Shown in pieces: positions 1 through 11,244 of a stretch of DNA of 64,000 nucleotides. The notes beneath the pieces were generated by a model. That model ran no database searches. It worked only from the letters and a program-made list of their open reading frames with translations, and was not told the DNA's origin. The position numbers and the translations under genes were made by a program. The number at the start of each line of letters is the position of its first letter. The stretch's first letter is position 1. Origin of the DNA: Molanna angustata (Eukaryota > Arthropoda > Insecta > Trichoptera > Molannidae); contig OY754984.1 of NCBI GenBank assembly GCA_963576475.1, positions 20,671,215-20,735,214 on the forward strand, written 5' to 3'.

Positions 1-59
1 GTTATAAATCTCCGTAATGTAAAAGTGAGGTTTTGAATATATATTTTGTGATTGAAACG

Positions 60-212
60 TCAAGAATAAACGCATGAGCTGATATGTGGGCATATACGTA
101 TGTGTCGTGCTTCCTTTTATAAGGTAATCCACATCTATTTTTATGTTTTTTAAACCAGCTAATGACAGGCAAGCCAACATTCGTGCAGAGCAACGTCTGT
201 CGGGTCTGCTAG
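60..212 (+). mobile_element. Helitron-type 3' end fragment (second family)
   Basis: The fragment ends in a short stem-loop (a near-palindrome GTCTGTC at 195-201) followed by CTAG at 209-212 and a host T, as Helitron 3' ends do. The same terminus, inverted, is at 2449-2475. The stretch 85-140 also resembles 26822-26905 (shared ATGTGTCGTGCTTC). The 5' end is not identifiable, so the start is approximate. The assignment rests on terminus shape only. Confidence 0.4.
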
Positions 213-265
213 TTTACTTATATATTCTCAACTTGCATGGAATACTAAAGACATAAAAATTAAAT

Positions 266-452
266 CGAATATTTTTATAATTGCATATATGCAAGCATTT
301 GATATTTTATGACTGTTTTTTAATATCTCAATAGAGACAAAGTTGGAATATTATAGGAGAACCAGAAACTTAAAGCAACTACGCATAAAGTGATTACGTA
401 AACCAGCCGATGAACGGTCGTAAGCCCTGTAGGTGTAAGTTCCTGGTTCTCC
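266..452. mobile_element. Family B element, partial copy
   Basis: It carries the B extension (CGAATATTTTTATAATTGC), the B core start (TTTTTTAATATCTC then AATAGAGAC) and the conserved block GTAAACCAGCCGATGA with the AAGCCCTGTAGGTG segment. Better copies with target duplications are at 46258-47489 and 52664-53086. The right end is truncated, so no target duplication can be read here. Confidence 0.6.
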
Positions 453-950
453 AATAATTATAAAATTATATCAAATGTGCAAAAAAAATACAGATTTATT
501 TTTTTCCATTATTTTGACATTAGTAATCTATTAATAAGTGAAGCGAAAAATTGCTTACTGCGCGCAAGGAGGAGTTTGAAATTTGGCATTGTTAAAATTA
601 ATTAAAATTTAAAATTGAGTTTGTCGAGAAATTGTGGATTGTCGAGAAAGTTAAAATTTATACATTTGTGTTACAAATACAAAAAAAAAATTAAAATTTG
701 ATTACAAAAATTTTCCACGTCGAACCATAGATTTTATATACCATAGAGACAAACGCAGTTGTTTTATATTACAAACAAAGATAAATTCAAATGTTCAAGA
801 AAAATATAGATACTAATCTGAAACAATATACATAAATCGTACTTCAATAATTACACTTCAATATATGACAATAAAACTTTGTACTCATTGACGAATAACA
901 TGTTTTTTTTATCATAGATCATGTCCTTTCAAACTTTATTTAAAATTTTA
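453..950. other. AT-rich stretch with nothing recognised
   Basis: There is no open frame with coding character, tRNA or clear repeat boundary. Poly(A)/(T) runs dominate. Confidence 0.5.
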
Positions 951-1137
951 TGACTAAATTTAATGAAAAAATTTAATGACCAAATTTAATGACCAAATTA
1001 AATGGCCAAATTTAATGACCAAAATTTAATAACCAAATTTAATGAACAAATTTAATGATCAAATTTAATGACCAAATATAATGACCAAACCTAACAACCA
1101 AATTTAATGACCACATTTAATGACCAAATTTAATGTC
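951..1137. repeat. 13-bp minisatellite (about 14 units)
   Basis: Degenerate tandem units of AAATTTAATGACC. Individual units vary by one or two bases (for example GGCC, AACC, GATC in place of GACC). No frame across it looks coding. Confidence 0.85.
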
Positions 1138-1639
1138 AAATTTTGACTTCTGAACGATGACTAGTAGGTATTATATGAATACATTTTGTTTCTTGGATAT
1201 ATTTATTTTTCGAAACCTCGTTTCTTCATACCTTATTTTCTATCATTCCCCTTAGTTCTTTCTGTGAAATATAGACTTTACAATGATTTTTTACATTCAC
1301 CAAAAAAAAATCACAAATACCTTCCCGGGTGTGTGCATAACAAATAACCAAAGTTTCATCGCAATCGAATGATTAGTGAAATAAAGATTATAGAGTTAAA
1401 TTAAATAAAAATAATTACCTTCTTGTAAATATTTATATTCGCTCTCCTTTCTGCAAGCTTTGGATGCTTTTAAGACTTCAAACTCCACACAGTATCTGAA
1501 ACAAAATATACATAGCAAATTATTCAATTGTTAAATAAAATATTATAACATATAAATAAAATATTGCGGTCCGCTGCGGACCCTGGCGTCTTTCAGAAAT
1601 CATTTCCATCCCTCCCTATCGACAGTCAGTCTTTCCGTC
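1138..1639. other. AT-rich stretch with nothing firm
   Basis: Segment 1350-1395 contains an AAGTTTCATCGCAATCG phrase similar to 61020-61037. This suggests old 3' tails of a dispersed element, but no boundaries are visible. Confidence 0.4.
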
Positions 1640-1845
1640 TTGACCGTCAGACCGTCAATTGGTCAGCTCCATTATTTGAAATGTGGCTCTGTCGCAGAAT
1701 GTTACGAATCCCACGGACAAATATGGTCACCAGCAGCAAAAGTGTCGAGAATAGCTGGCTGGGGAAGAGAATTATTGTCCAGCATAAAAATGATAAAGAT
1801 GGCATACTTGGGACACATTCTCCCTAACAATAATTTTAATACGAT
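1640..1845 (+). pseudogene. LINE C-terminal remnant (endonuclease-RT type)
   Basis: Two overlapping + frames together read EMWLCRRMLRIPRT, then after a frameshift IKMIKMAYLGHIL. This matches the region after the RT domain of insect LINEs annotated as endonuclease-reverse transcriptase (typical R-R-x-L-R-I-P-W-T and K-R-K-x-x-Y-x-G-H-I-x-R motifs). The frame is broken by at least one shift. No RT catalytic motif is left. The fragment is probably old and non-functional. Confidence 0.55.
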
Positions 1846-2009
1846 TTCCTGCACTTCATCGCGAAAGGAAAAACTGTAGCTATCCAGTTGGATCCAGTAC
1901 AATTTTCGGCTTGCCAGATTCAGCAAAATGCGTTGGATACAGCGCCGCCGTGGACCCGCAATTAAATAATTTTCCAAATAAGTCTACAAGTCTACTGGTC
2001 TCAAGTCTA

Positions 2010-2372
2010 ATGGCGTACTCATGGATAAAGACATATTCAATACTATGCCATCAAACTACAACCTCACAATTGCCTATCAACCTCACTAAAACTGCTACCA
2101 CAAAATACATCATCACAAAACTACAAAAAAAACCATGGATAAATAACACCGGTTCAGATCATATCAACAACATAAATACACCTAATCAAATTAAATTTAC
2201 TTTCACATTTTTTTCTCAATATTTTTTTCATGTATAATTTAATTAAAGAACTCTATATAATATGTACTATCTATGTCACACAACTGTTCAAATGAACACC
2301 TCGGTACAGGACTTCCTAGTGAGGTGTTCATCATATCCTATCAATTACAATACTTATCAATAAATAATACAC
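2010..2372 (+). mobile_element. LINE 3' end with terminal hairpin, 5'-truncated
   Basis: A T-rich 3' untranslated stretch ends in CAATAAATAATACAC. It carries a perfect 10-bp stem at 2293-2302/2321-2330 around an 18-base loop (2303-2320). The same architecture recurs at 7308-7344, 12928-12964 and 58149-58185. The left boundary is approximate, and the upstream frame at 1911-2237 is too degenerate to assign. Confidence 0.55.
2293..2330 (+). other. LINE 3' UTR stem-loop, copy 1
   Basis: Stem TGAACACCTC pairs with GAGGTGTTCA. The loop GGTACAGGACTTCCTAGT contains a small inner helix AGG/CCT and the conserved ACA and TAGT flanks seen in the sister hairpins. Confidence 0.7.
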
Positions 2373-2448
2373 ACACATATGTACACACGCACTTAACTTC
2401 TAGCTCTAGTATGTAATTGTATTTGTAACTTCCTCATTGTATTGTTGA

Positions 2449-2496
2449 CTAGCGGTCCCGACAGACGTTGTCCTGCCCGAACTATTTGTGATACAA
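2449..2496 (-). mobile_element. Second-family Helitron 3' terminus
   Basis: Read on the minus strand it ends ACAACGTCTGTCGGG...GCTAG followed by T. This matches 191-212. It abuts the CTAG end of Helitron A at 2497, so A probably inserted into, or next to, this older element. Confidence 0.45.
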
Positions 2497-3524
2497 CTAG
2501 TTGCATGTAACACATGGGATCCAACTGTCGACAGCGATAGTATGTATAGTTGAAGAATAAGTACCAAACCCATAAATACAAATTATTTATTATTTTATGA
2601 TATTTAGTTTTCTATACAACACATGTACCTAGGTAGTCAAGATAGGATAGTATGGAGGTCAGTCTTTTTTTCCTACCCGGAATATGAAAACAGCATGATG
2701 GTATATGTATATTGTATGTTTAGAGATGAAGTATCAAACTATTAAGTCTTCTTTGATATTGTGTATAGGTGACTACCATACAAATTGTATGAAGCGATGT
2801 CGTCACTAAATTCAATTTTTATAAAAATTGTTAAAAAAAATTTGAGATGTACTGCTACAATGTTAATATTTTTTATATAAAATTAAATTATCTAGTTGGG
2901 ATGTTTCGGCTTTTTTCGATATTTTAAAAAAAAATGGAAATATAGGCAGTTAAACTCATAAATTTATCATAAAAAAAATACTTTTCTTAATAAAAAATGT
3001 TTGAGAAACCCTGGAATTTTTTTGAAAAAACTAATTTGAGATTTTGTATTTGTCTATGTTTATACCAATTTTCAGCGTTCTAGCTTTTATGGTTTCTGAG
3101 ATATAGGGAAAAATAAAATAAAAATTCAAAAGTTGATAACCCCTGACTGAAACAAAAATTCAAAATTCCGAGTATAAAAGTTTTGTAGGCCTGTAACTGT
3201 TTATATATTCTGAAATTTTAGGCTCTGTAAATTGAGCGGATCAAAAGTTATAAGGGGGGGACGGACACACACACACACAGACATACACACACACAGACAC
3301 ACAGACACACACACAGACACACGAAATGTTCTACTCCGAATTCTGAGTAAATCCGTGTATGGAACATATATGCTGCGAAGCCTCTAAGTTGGTGTTTTTT
3401 GACTTCAAAGTTGGAAAAGCCGTGAAAAAAGTAAACCTCTCCATACAATTCTCGCGTATTCTGGCTTGATACATTGTCGATATGTTAAGAGAACAAAGTT
3501 CTCCTGAACAAATCGACAGTTGGA
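2497..3524 (-). mobile_element. Non-autonomous Helitron, copy A
   Basis: On the minus strand it starts TCCAACTGTCGATTTG and ends in a hairpin CATGTGTTACATG, three bases, then CTAG (2497-2500). It is 1028 bp long and has no Rep/helicase coding. The 5' TCCAACTGTCGAT is also present inverted about 25 bases from the 3' end. It carries a CA/GA microsatellite (3259-3322) next to a G-run. Sister copies are B to H in this window. Confidence 0.85.
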
Positions 3525-4009
3525 AAAATTGTATTTGAATCATGAGGATGTTATATTTTCTTGTTCGATGAGCCGCTAAACACTTTGAGGTTAGATTGAT
3601 TGTTATTTCGTATATAATTGAAATACAGCATAGATGGTCTGAACACGGATACGAACGAATTGAAATACGAATAATACCGAACGAAAAGAACTTTAAATGT
3701 CAAAAAAATACAAACTACGATGCAAATGACAGATTTCTTAGTGTTGTCAGATGAAAAAAAACTAAACATAGCCAATCCTACATTAGCGCCACCTATTGTA
3801 ATTTATAATTACAATATTTTTTTTATTAGGTATATTAATGTTTAAAATTCTATTTTGTGAATTTAAACCATTCAGGGACTTACACAAACACACACAAAAA
3901 ATTTCATCAAATTCGGTTCAGCCCTTTAGGAAGAGTTCAGTGACATACACACGTACAGAAGAATTTTATATATAAAGATAAAAAAATAAATAAATACTAT
4001 TTTTTTAAG
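3525..4009. other. Low-copy stretch with a dispersed 3' tail
   Basis: 3901-3985 reads ATTTCATCAAATTCGGTTC, then TCAGCCCTTTAGGAAGAG and a terminal TTTTATATATAAAGAT. This phrase is common at the ends of dispersed insect repeats (from memory, not searched). The rest, including the 74-codon minus frame at 3551-3775, shows no recognisable content. Confidence 0.4.
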
Positions 4010-4121
4010 TTATAAATAAATTTGATATGGTAAAATAAAACCAAAGTTTTCAGTTATACTAATCAAAATTAGTAGAACTGAAAACTTTGGTTTTATTTTA
4101 CCGTACCAAATTTATTTATAA
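4010..4121. mobile_element. Foldback (MITE-like) element, 112 bp
   Basis: Two arms of about 50 bases, TTATAAATAAATTTG... and its complement, are separated by only a few bases (around 4068). Arms differ at a few sites (for example GATATGG versus CGTACC). The size and near-complete palindrome fit a foldback or MITE remnant. Flanks show no certain target duplication. Confidence 0.7.
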
Positions 4122-4225
4122 TTTGAAATGGAGTTCTACCAAGAATTGTCCGTAGAAAAGTTGAAAAAAATATAGTTTTAAAAAAGTTAAAAAAAATATG
4201 GATTTTCCTCAGTATTTTCATTTTT

Positions 4226-4822
4226 ACTCTCCACTACTATGGAATAGTGGAGAGTCATGATTTCACAATTTTTAAGAGTATTTTTTTGCATCAATTTCTC
4301 AATGGGTATCATGTAGAGTGTGCATACTTTGAGTTTCGTTGTGATGTTTTTGTGTGTATGCCGTATTCCGTAAGCAAATATGAAAATTTGTTTTCTCTGT
4401 ACAGATCAAACTAAAAGGCCGGTGAACTTATATTGATACCATATGTGTGAAGTACATAAACTTAGCTGATTAGATTTCCTTAGACAACGGCCTATTTTTT
4501 CTCAATGTTTCTCTTTGATTTCTCAATTTTCCTGTTTGACCTGGAATTTTGAGATATTTTAACTTTGTTTAAACTATTTGTACAATAGCAATAATCTTCA
4601 AAAAACTGCATTCAAAGTTGTTCAACGTTAAAAGAAAAACAGACAACCGTTTGAAAAATTATGTTCATAATAATAGATTTTTGTATAAAAAATATATATA
4701 ACAAGAGAATATTTTTATGTTTGGCAATGTTAAGTTATTTGATTTCAAATTGATATTGTTATATTAGCGGGGAAGGTTCCTTGTGTAGTGGAGAGTTTTG
4801 CGTTGGCCACAACCCACTCGTT
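4226..4822 (-). mobile_element. Family F element, copy 1
   Basis: On the minus strand it begins with AAACGAGTGGGTTGTGGCC, then AACTCTCCACTAC, and ends with a hairpin (ACTCTCCACTATT / AGTAGTGGAGAGT) followed by TAAAAA. The 5' ACTCTCCACTAC is thus repeated inverted inside the 3' hairpin. Copy 2 is at 40205-40815. No protein coding. The asymmetric inverted ends plus terminal hairpin resemble non-autonomous Helentron-type elements; that class is inference. Confidence 0.65.
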
Positions 4823-5514
4823 TAGTATACCTACAATACGTATAAATAAATATACAATTCTTTTCAAATGTACAAGTTTTTATACAAATGAAGATTGACG
4901 TATATCTCAACAATGAAATATTCGAATTTGCAAGGTAAAGCAATTGAGTTTTTCTTATTCTATTCTATATTTGCAAGCACAATATATTCGTTTAGCATTG
5001 ACAACGGATGCCCTTAGAAATCGACGAATCGGAAAATGCCACCTTCCGCATGTGAGGGTTGTCATGTTTTGGAATTTTCTGGAATTCGGATGAGGGAATA
5101 TTTTCTTTTATACTCCGTTCTCTTTGTCATATTAGCCTCTAGCTTGACTGGCGCGATCTTCTTCTAACCTTACCTGAGAGAAACGGTCCTGGAAAGATGT
5201 TATATGTATTGGATATTTATCGATTATTTTGTGTCGGGTGTCGCGGAATAATCGTTAGGCTTCTGTGCTGGCATCCCGGGTTCAATAACCGGTAGATGTG
5301 AATTTTTTTTCAATTTATCCAAGTGCCTGAGCAAAGGCATACATACAACATTGATCAGAAGAAGTTTTATCATGGTTTAAACAAAAAAATTCTATATAGC
5401 ATTTTTTTTGTATAAACCATCTCACTAGGCTGAAATGTCTCCATAGAAGCATAATAAATGTCTAGATCACAGTAATATGTAGGCTGACATAATATTTATT
5501 TGAGATATTATTCA
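4823..5514. other. Low-copy stretch with a tRNA-like SINE remnant
   Basis: 5240-5300 contains a B-box-like CCCGGGTTCAATAACC and resembles the SINE remnants at 20778-20850 and 41255-41365. The remainder shows nothing I can assign. Confidence 0.35.
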
Positions 5515-5655
5515 TTGTTGCGTTGGCGCAGATGACAGAAACTTCTTATTTGTAGTTATCTTCATCTTCCTGACATAACAAAACTCCTATTATACCTACA
5601 TCCATATATTGAACGAGGCAACAATAATCTCGCCCTTGTCGGCGTACGAGCTGCA

Positions 5656-6574
5656 GGCCAAGTCAGTAAAAAAGTCGAGATCCGACAACGTCTCGCCGCT
5701 CATCTCGCCATGTTAACGCCCGTGACGACAATTCGTAGTCACTAAGCGCTGTCGAGTTCGTAAATGCACTTATTAGTATTTGTCGCCGTTGGGCTGGCTT
5801 GCGGTACATTTTTGAATTATCATTTATGGCAATACACAATATTTTCCCCATGATTTGAATAAATGTCAAATTTGTTTACTTAAATTTGTTAAATAAATAT
5901 CATATGGTCATATTTTTAAGCACGAAAGCAAGTAATAATACGATAAAATTAAGTTTCTTTTGTGTTTATTGAATGTTTTGAGAGTAATTTTAAAAGTTGT
6001 TTTTAATCATATTTCGATTAATTTATCAAGTGTGATGACAGCAGCGTGTAGGTTTTTTTTTACTAAAAACTATGCCGAATTTTCTTTTGTTAAGTGTTAA
6101 AATGCATATGTGATACCTAATATCGCTTACAAGAATACTTTCTAAAAATCAAAAATTATTTCAAATCAACCTACGGAAAACATTTACGGACGCATATTTC
6201 CAATAAATATATATCCATATAAAACTTTCGTTACGCGGTAATTAGCAATAAATGAATTACGCGGAATATTTAAGGGGTTTGAAGAATCTCTTAAACGGCG
6301 TTGTTTAACCCGTTTATATAATTATTCTCAAAATAAATATGAAAATCGGCATTGTCGCGTAAAAAATGACATTTAATTCAACATGGCGGCGTTAGATCTT
6401 GTCTCTCGACTCGATGTCGACCCAATTTCGCCGTCAAATAAGTGGCCGAGAACGATTCGACGCGTTATCTGCTTAGTGACTACCAAAACTGTCAAAATAT
6501 CGACAAGTCGATATTTTGACAGTTAATCTCGACATTTATCAGTCGAGATCTACTTACAGACTTAGCCTAAAGGC
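5656..6574. mobile_element. DNA-transposon-like insertion inside family X
   Basis: Ends are inverted and imperfect: AGGCCAAGTCAGTAA at the left, and AGGCTAAGTCTGTAA on the complementary strand at the right. Subterminal GTCGAGAT/ATCTCGAC motifs recur. Near the right end is a perfect hairpin at 6487-6524 (18-bp arms, 2-base loop). It interrupts the single 139-bp unit of X. No transposase frame is seen, so it is a non-autonomous or decayed copy. The exact target duplication is unclear. Confidence 0.5.
6487..6524. other. Perfect 18-bp-arm hairpin
   Basis: AACTGTCAAAATATCGAC, then AA, then the exact reverse complement. It lies in the right subterminal part of the insertion in family X. Confidence 0.85.
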
Positions 6575-6899
6575 CACCTTATTCATTCACAATACTCAGT
6601 TAACATCGTGAGCATCTATATTACAAAACTCTGCATTCTTATGCGGCGCCGCGCCGTGCGCATATAACTTTTTAAATATGTTTGCGGAATTCGCACTAGT
6701 ATATTACAGACAAGTGTAGTGAACCAGTGACGTGAAGGAAAGAAGAACTACGCGAAAGAGATAAGAAAAAGACAGTTGGCACAGTATGTTCACTGTGCCG
6801 TCTGTTTCTTCTGCCGATATATTTTTTTATTAATTCAGACATTCGCGGCTTAAAGCCCTTTACAAAATTAAATTATTAGATGACACAGCATAAACTTAA

Positions 6900-7425
6900 C
6901 CAAAGAAATACAATTTATAAACATCCATAAAATCTATACATATCAACACAGCAGAAAGGTAAATTAAACACGATAGTACATACATTAAGAATCAAAGAAT
7001 GAATAAAAAAAAGACTCAAATAAAATAAAGTAATAACAAAGTGTGAACATAAGAATATTACTGACTGAATGAATACCTACATACTTAGCCACACTGAATC
7101 AGTGAATGCTGCCAGACGTGATAATAAACTATATTATTGAATTAAATTTTCAATTAAATTAAATTTTTGTATTTTATATGTGCTTTTTTATATTTTTTGT
7201 GACTTAAAATGTGTACTTTTGTACTTTATTATTTTTTTTTATATTTTTTTTGTGCCTTAGATGTTAGGAATTCACGTAGCTGAAATTTATGCTTACTTAT
7301 TGACTAGTATTACCTCAGAACAGGCTTTGCCTAGAGAGGTAATAAATTCCATTTATATATTTCATGATATGTTATATTTTATATTTTATTTTATATTTTA
7401 TTATGGAAATTAATAAATAAAAAAA
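6900..7425 (+). mobile_element. LINE 3' end with terminal hairpin, 5'-truncated
   Basis: A T-rich untranslated stretch (7130-7260) is followed by the LINE hairpin at 7308-7344 and a tail TTAATAAATAAAAAAAA near 7410-7425. No RT motif is left. The left boundary is a guess. Confidence 0.5.
7308..7344 (+). other. LINE 3' UTR stem-loop, copy 2
   Basis: Stem TATTACCTC pairs with GAGGTAATA. Loop AGAACAGGCTTTGCCTAGA (19 bases) holds an inner helix AGGC-TTT-GCCT. Outer stem bases differ from copy 1 but pairing is kept. Confidence 0.75.
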
Positions 7426-7582
7426 AATAGATAAAATATAAATGTACAAAAATATATAAAAATGTAAACAAGTGACTTCACAATCATTGGTGGTATGATA
7501 TCGCACATAATATATACATTGGCATAAAAATTTTTAATATAAAGAGGTAAATAAAAACACAGGAGTTAAAAAAATTCAACAA

Positions 7583-8533
7583 CTAGTTGCATGTAACACA
7601 TGAGATCCAAATGTTGATAGCGATAGTGAATGTATAGTTGAAGAATAAGAATCAAACTATAAACCCATAAATCCAAATTATTGAAAATTTTAACACATTG
7701 TGGTATGTATGTCAAGATAGGACAGTATGGAGGTCAGTCCTCTTTTCCTATTCGGAATATGAAAACAGCATGATGGTTCTGTATGTATGTTGGGAGATTA
7801 AGTATCGAACTATTAGGTCTTCTTACATATTGTGTATAGGCGACTGCCATACAAATTGTATGAAGCAATGTCGTCACTAAATTCAAGTTTTTATTAAAAT
7901 TGTTAAAAAAAATAGAGATTTTTATAGAAAATGAAATTATCTAGTCGGCTTTTTTCGATATTTTTAAAAAAATGGAAATATAGGCAGTTAAACTCATAAA
8001 TTTATCATAATAAAAATATATTTCTTAATAAAAAATGTTTGAGAAACCCTGGAATTTTTTTGAAAAAATAAATTTGAGATTTTGTATTTCTCTATGTTTA
8101 TACCAATTTTCAGCGTTCTATCTAGCTTTTATGGTTTCTGAGATATATGGAAAAATAAACCGAAATTTAAAAAGATGATTACCCCTGACTGAAGCAAAAA
8201 TTCACAATTCTGAGTATAAAAGTTTTGTAGGCCTATAACTGTATATATATTCTGAAATTTTTTGCTCTGTGAATTGAGCGGATCAAAAGTTATAAGGGGG
8301 GACCGACACACAGACATACACACAGACACACAAAACTCACATCAAATGTTCTACTCCGAATTCTGAGTAAATCCATGTATGGGAAAATATTAACTGCGAG
8401 GCCTCCAGTTGGTGTTATTAGCATGCAAAAAGTCCACTACGCCATACAAAATGTTCCTTCGTACACGCAAATTGGCTTAATAATGTCGATTCATTCAGAG
8501 AATTGAATTCTCATGAACGAATCGACAGTTGGA
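7583..8533 (-). mobile_element. Non-autonomous Helitron, copy B
   Basis: CTAG at 7583-7586 is preceded by A, and the 5' TCC end at 8533 is followed by T. It is 951 bp and shares the whole length with copy A but has a shorter CA tract (8305-8335). The diverged 5' TIR (AAATGTTGAT) shows it is older than E, F and H. Confidence 0.85.
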
Positions 8534-9129
8534 TAAATTCATGATTGACTTGGTTACCTACTTTAGTCAAATCATCCAACCAAACACTCGTCCAAAATGG
8601 AAGGTATATAGGTTTCTATGTACATATATGTATGTACGATCACAAACAGTATTATTTCTAACAATGGTACCCGCAATCTTTACAGATTCACAGGCAGGTA
8701 GTATTGTATTTGAATGAATTTATTTCAGATTGGTATTCAAACACAGTTGCTGAATTTCCTTAAGATTTATTGTGACACGTTTCAAATATATAAGGTAGCA
8801 AGTTGTTCGGAGAGTCTTTGCCATCAAAGACGAAAATTAAACCAAGGCGTTTCACGCCATCTTGAACGGTCGAATCATATAAGATTTAATCTATCGGCGA
8901 TGTCACAATCTGTTATTTATTCATAAGGTGATGGAAGTTTTTGCATTAAACCAATGCTAGGTATATTATGGAAGTAATGAAACATATATAGAAGTACTTA
9001 AGTATATTTTTGGAACATTTCTATAGAGATTGAGGAAGAGATTGTGTTTTGAAAGCAAGGAAAAATCACAAAGACATTTTATACCCCAAGTTAAACGGAT
9101 AACGAAGGGAATCCCGCATTTTTTAATCC
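8534..9129. other. Low-copy stretch with nothing recognised
   Basis: Short frames on both strands, none with coding character, and no repeat boundary visible. Confidence 0.4.
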
Positions 9130-9131
9130 TA

Positions 9132-9829
9132 AATAACGCCGGAATATGCAACATGTATAGCAGTCACAATTCTGGACGATCTAATAACTATCAGTGTTAT
9201 TTAAAAAAATAAATTTGGTTCAATTGAACCCGGTTCAAAGTCTTATTCTGAAATTCAAATATTCTCATATAAAAATAAATAATTCTTGTATAAGAATATT
9301 TGAATTTCAGAATAAGACTTTGAACCGGGTTCAATTGAACCAAATTTATTTTTATAAATAACACTGCATATGAATAACGCCTGAATGTTATGCAAACTAC
9401 ATAGCAGTCACAATTCTGGTTAGTGAGGTTCAAGAAAACTGAAATCAATCTAATAACGATATAAATAACGTCTGAATATTATGCAACATGTATAGCAGTC
9501 ACAATTCTGGTTAGTGAAGTTAAAGAAAACTGAAATCGATCTAATAACGATATTAATTACGCCTGAATATTATGCAACATGTATAGCAGTCACAATTCTG
9601 GTTAGTGAAGTTAAAGAAAACTGAAATCGATCTAATAACGATATAAATAACGCCTGAATATTATGCAACATGTATAGCAGTCACAATTCTGGTTAGTGAA
9701 GTTAAAGAAAACTGAAATCGATCTAATAACGATATGAATAACGCCTGAATATTATGCAACATGTATAGCAGACACAATTCTGGTTAGTGAAGTTAAAGAA
9801 AACTTAAATCAATCACAAATTCTGAAAGT
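9132..9829. repeat. 91-bp tandem array (5 units plus a partial)
   Basis: Unit starts (TAACG) are at 9375, 9466, 9557, 9648 and 9739, spaced exactly 91 bp. Each unit contains ATTATGCAACATGTATAGCA and AATCTAATAACGATAT-like blocks. A shortened first unit lies at 9132-9191 and is separated from the rest by a foldback insertion. Confidence 0.9.
9192..9366. mobile_element. Foldback element inserted in the 91-bp array
   Basis: Near-perfect inverted arms of about 74 bases (9192-9265 and 9294-9366) start with CAGTGTTATTTA and enclose a 27-base AT-rich loop. It contains GGTTCAATTGAACC palindromes. The position between monomers shows it inserted after the array formed. Terminal CAGTG is compatible with a hAT-type MITE, but I see no 8-bp duplication. 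Confidence 0.8.
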
Positions 9830-10608
9830 TTTTGTAATTGAGTTCTAACTGACCGGGAAGTCAGGTGAAGTTAAATGATAGGGTGTAAAAAATGTCCGCT
9901 GTTGGATAGAAACGTAATGACTTTCCGAACACGTAAATATTTCTCCTCTCTTTTATATAACTAACCTAACCCAAGATTTATTTATTCCACCTTCGCGCCA
10001 AGTAGGTACTCGACTCCTATTAATGACACCTCAGAACCATCATTGTGTAAAGGAAACAGAGTTTGCTAATGGATCTTGGTTTTTGGAGTACCTACTTCAC
10101 ATTATGGTTGACGCGGTAACTACACATTTATTCAATACTTCACAATCGATGTTTATTCATGGCGTCAAGACTGTTTTATGAATCTTACTAAAACTAAAAT
10201 AAGCTCTCATGGTTTTATAATTTATATAATTAATCACCGTTTTGTACATTCAAATAGAATGGCGGACTGATTGTTGTAAAAACATTACAGTCTTACTAAT
10301 AAAAATCTACTGCAAATCCGTTGACCAGTGTTTTAGTTACACACCGTATTAAGCCCGTGTAGCAATTGTTTGAAAATCTTACTAATAAACGCTGTATAAC
10401 CACTGGGTAGTTGCAACAGACTTACAACATAAATTAATAGACAACGTTGTATTTTCGCACCCGCGCATGCGCCGAGCCCTCAGCGGCCATCCGCCATTCT
10501 AATTTTGACATTTATCGTGGCTAATATTTTCATATGATTTATACACATTTTGAAATAGGAATATGGAAAATATCACAAATAATTTAAAACATATAATACC
10601 CATGAGAT
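9830..10608. other. Low-copy stretch with a possible transposon end
   Basis: 10376-10398 (CTTACTAATAAACGCTGTATAA) is inverted at 11060-11081 (TTATACAACGTTTATTAGTAC). This may mark the ends of one roughly 0.7-kb element that includes the foldback at 10609-10798. Nothing coding. Confidence 0.35.
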
Positions 10609-10798
10609 CAGGGGGGGCAAGTCTGGTCCGACCGGCGAAATCGAAACCCTAGTGATTACCCATATCATGGATATAATTATTATTATGGAGTTCTATAACA
10701 TCTAAAGATATTGTATAACTCCATATAGTAATTATATCCATGATATGGGAAATCACTAGGGTTTCGATTTCGCCGGTCGGACCTGACTTGCCCCTCTG
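10609..10798. mobile_element. Palindromic MITE, 190 bp
   Basis: Arms of about 85 bases are inverted copies. They start CAG(G/A)GGGGCAAGTC, then CCGACCGGCGAAATCG, and meet at an AT-rich centre near 10705. CAGGG-type ends suit hAT MITEs (inference). The 8-bp flanks do not match, so insertion details are unknown. Confidence 0.75.
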
Positions 10799-11244
10799 GT
10801 TTGTAGATATTATAAATGAGTTAATTTTTTAACAACTATTGGCTTCTTAAATGCACAACTATCGATAATAAAATAATTTATAAAGCGATTTGCGTCATAT
10901 TATTCCAAGATAAACATGCAGATCAAAATAAAAATTGATTATGATAGGTGACAGTTGTCTTAAAACACCGCTAAACTACCTAATACAGGCGTGCAAGCGT
11001 TGTGTAAAATTTGTATGAGAGATACAAATTTTAAATTGTAAAATTTGTTGACCAAATCTGTTATACAACGTTTATTAGTACCGTTTTTGTCTAATATGGA
11101 ATAGCCAAAGTCCGAATTTAAAAATTTTCTTGAAAAATTTGTTATTCGTATACGTCTCATTAAGACGTCAAACAATACTTTTGATCGTATTTATAATTAT
11201 CTGTTTTTTATTAATTTGTGAAATGAAGTAGAACATGGAAATAA
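10799..11244. other. Low-copy stretch
   Basis: It includes the 71-codon minus frame at 10960-11175, which I do not recognise and which overlaps the inverted motif at 11060-11081. Confidence 0.3.

Larger units (their letters stand above)
5515..6825 (-). mobile_element. Family X element, single-unit copy
   Basis: Its minus-strand ends match 22891-23150 and 26105-26155, the flanks of the big satellite. Between them lies only one copy of the 139-bp unit (5548-5657 plus 6568-6600). That unit is split by an insertion at about 5656-6574. No coding capacity is visible. This copy shows the probable pre-amplification state of the satellite-bearing copy. Confidence 0.75.
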
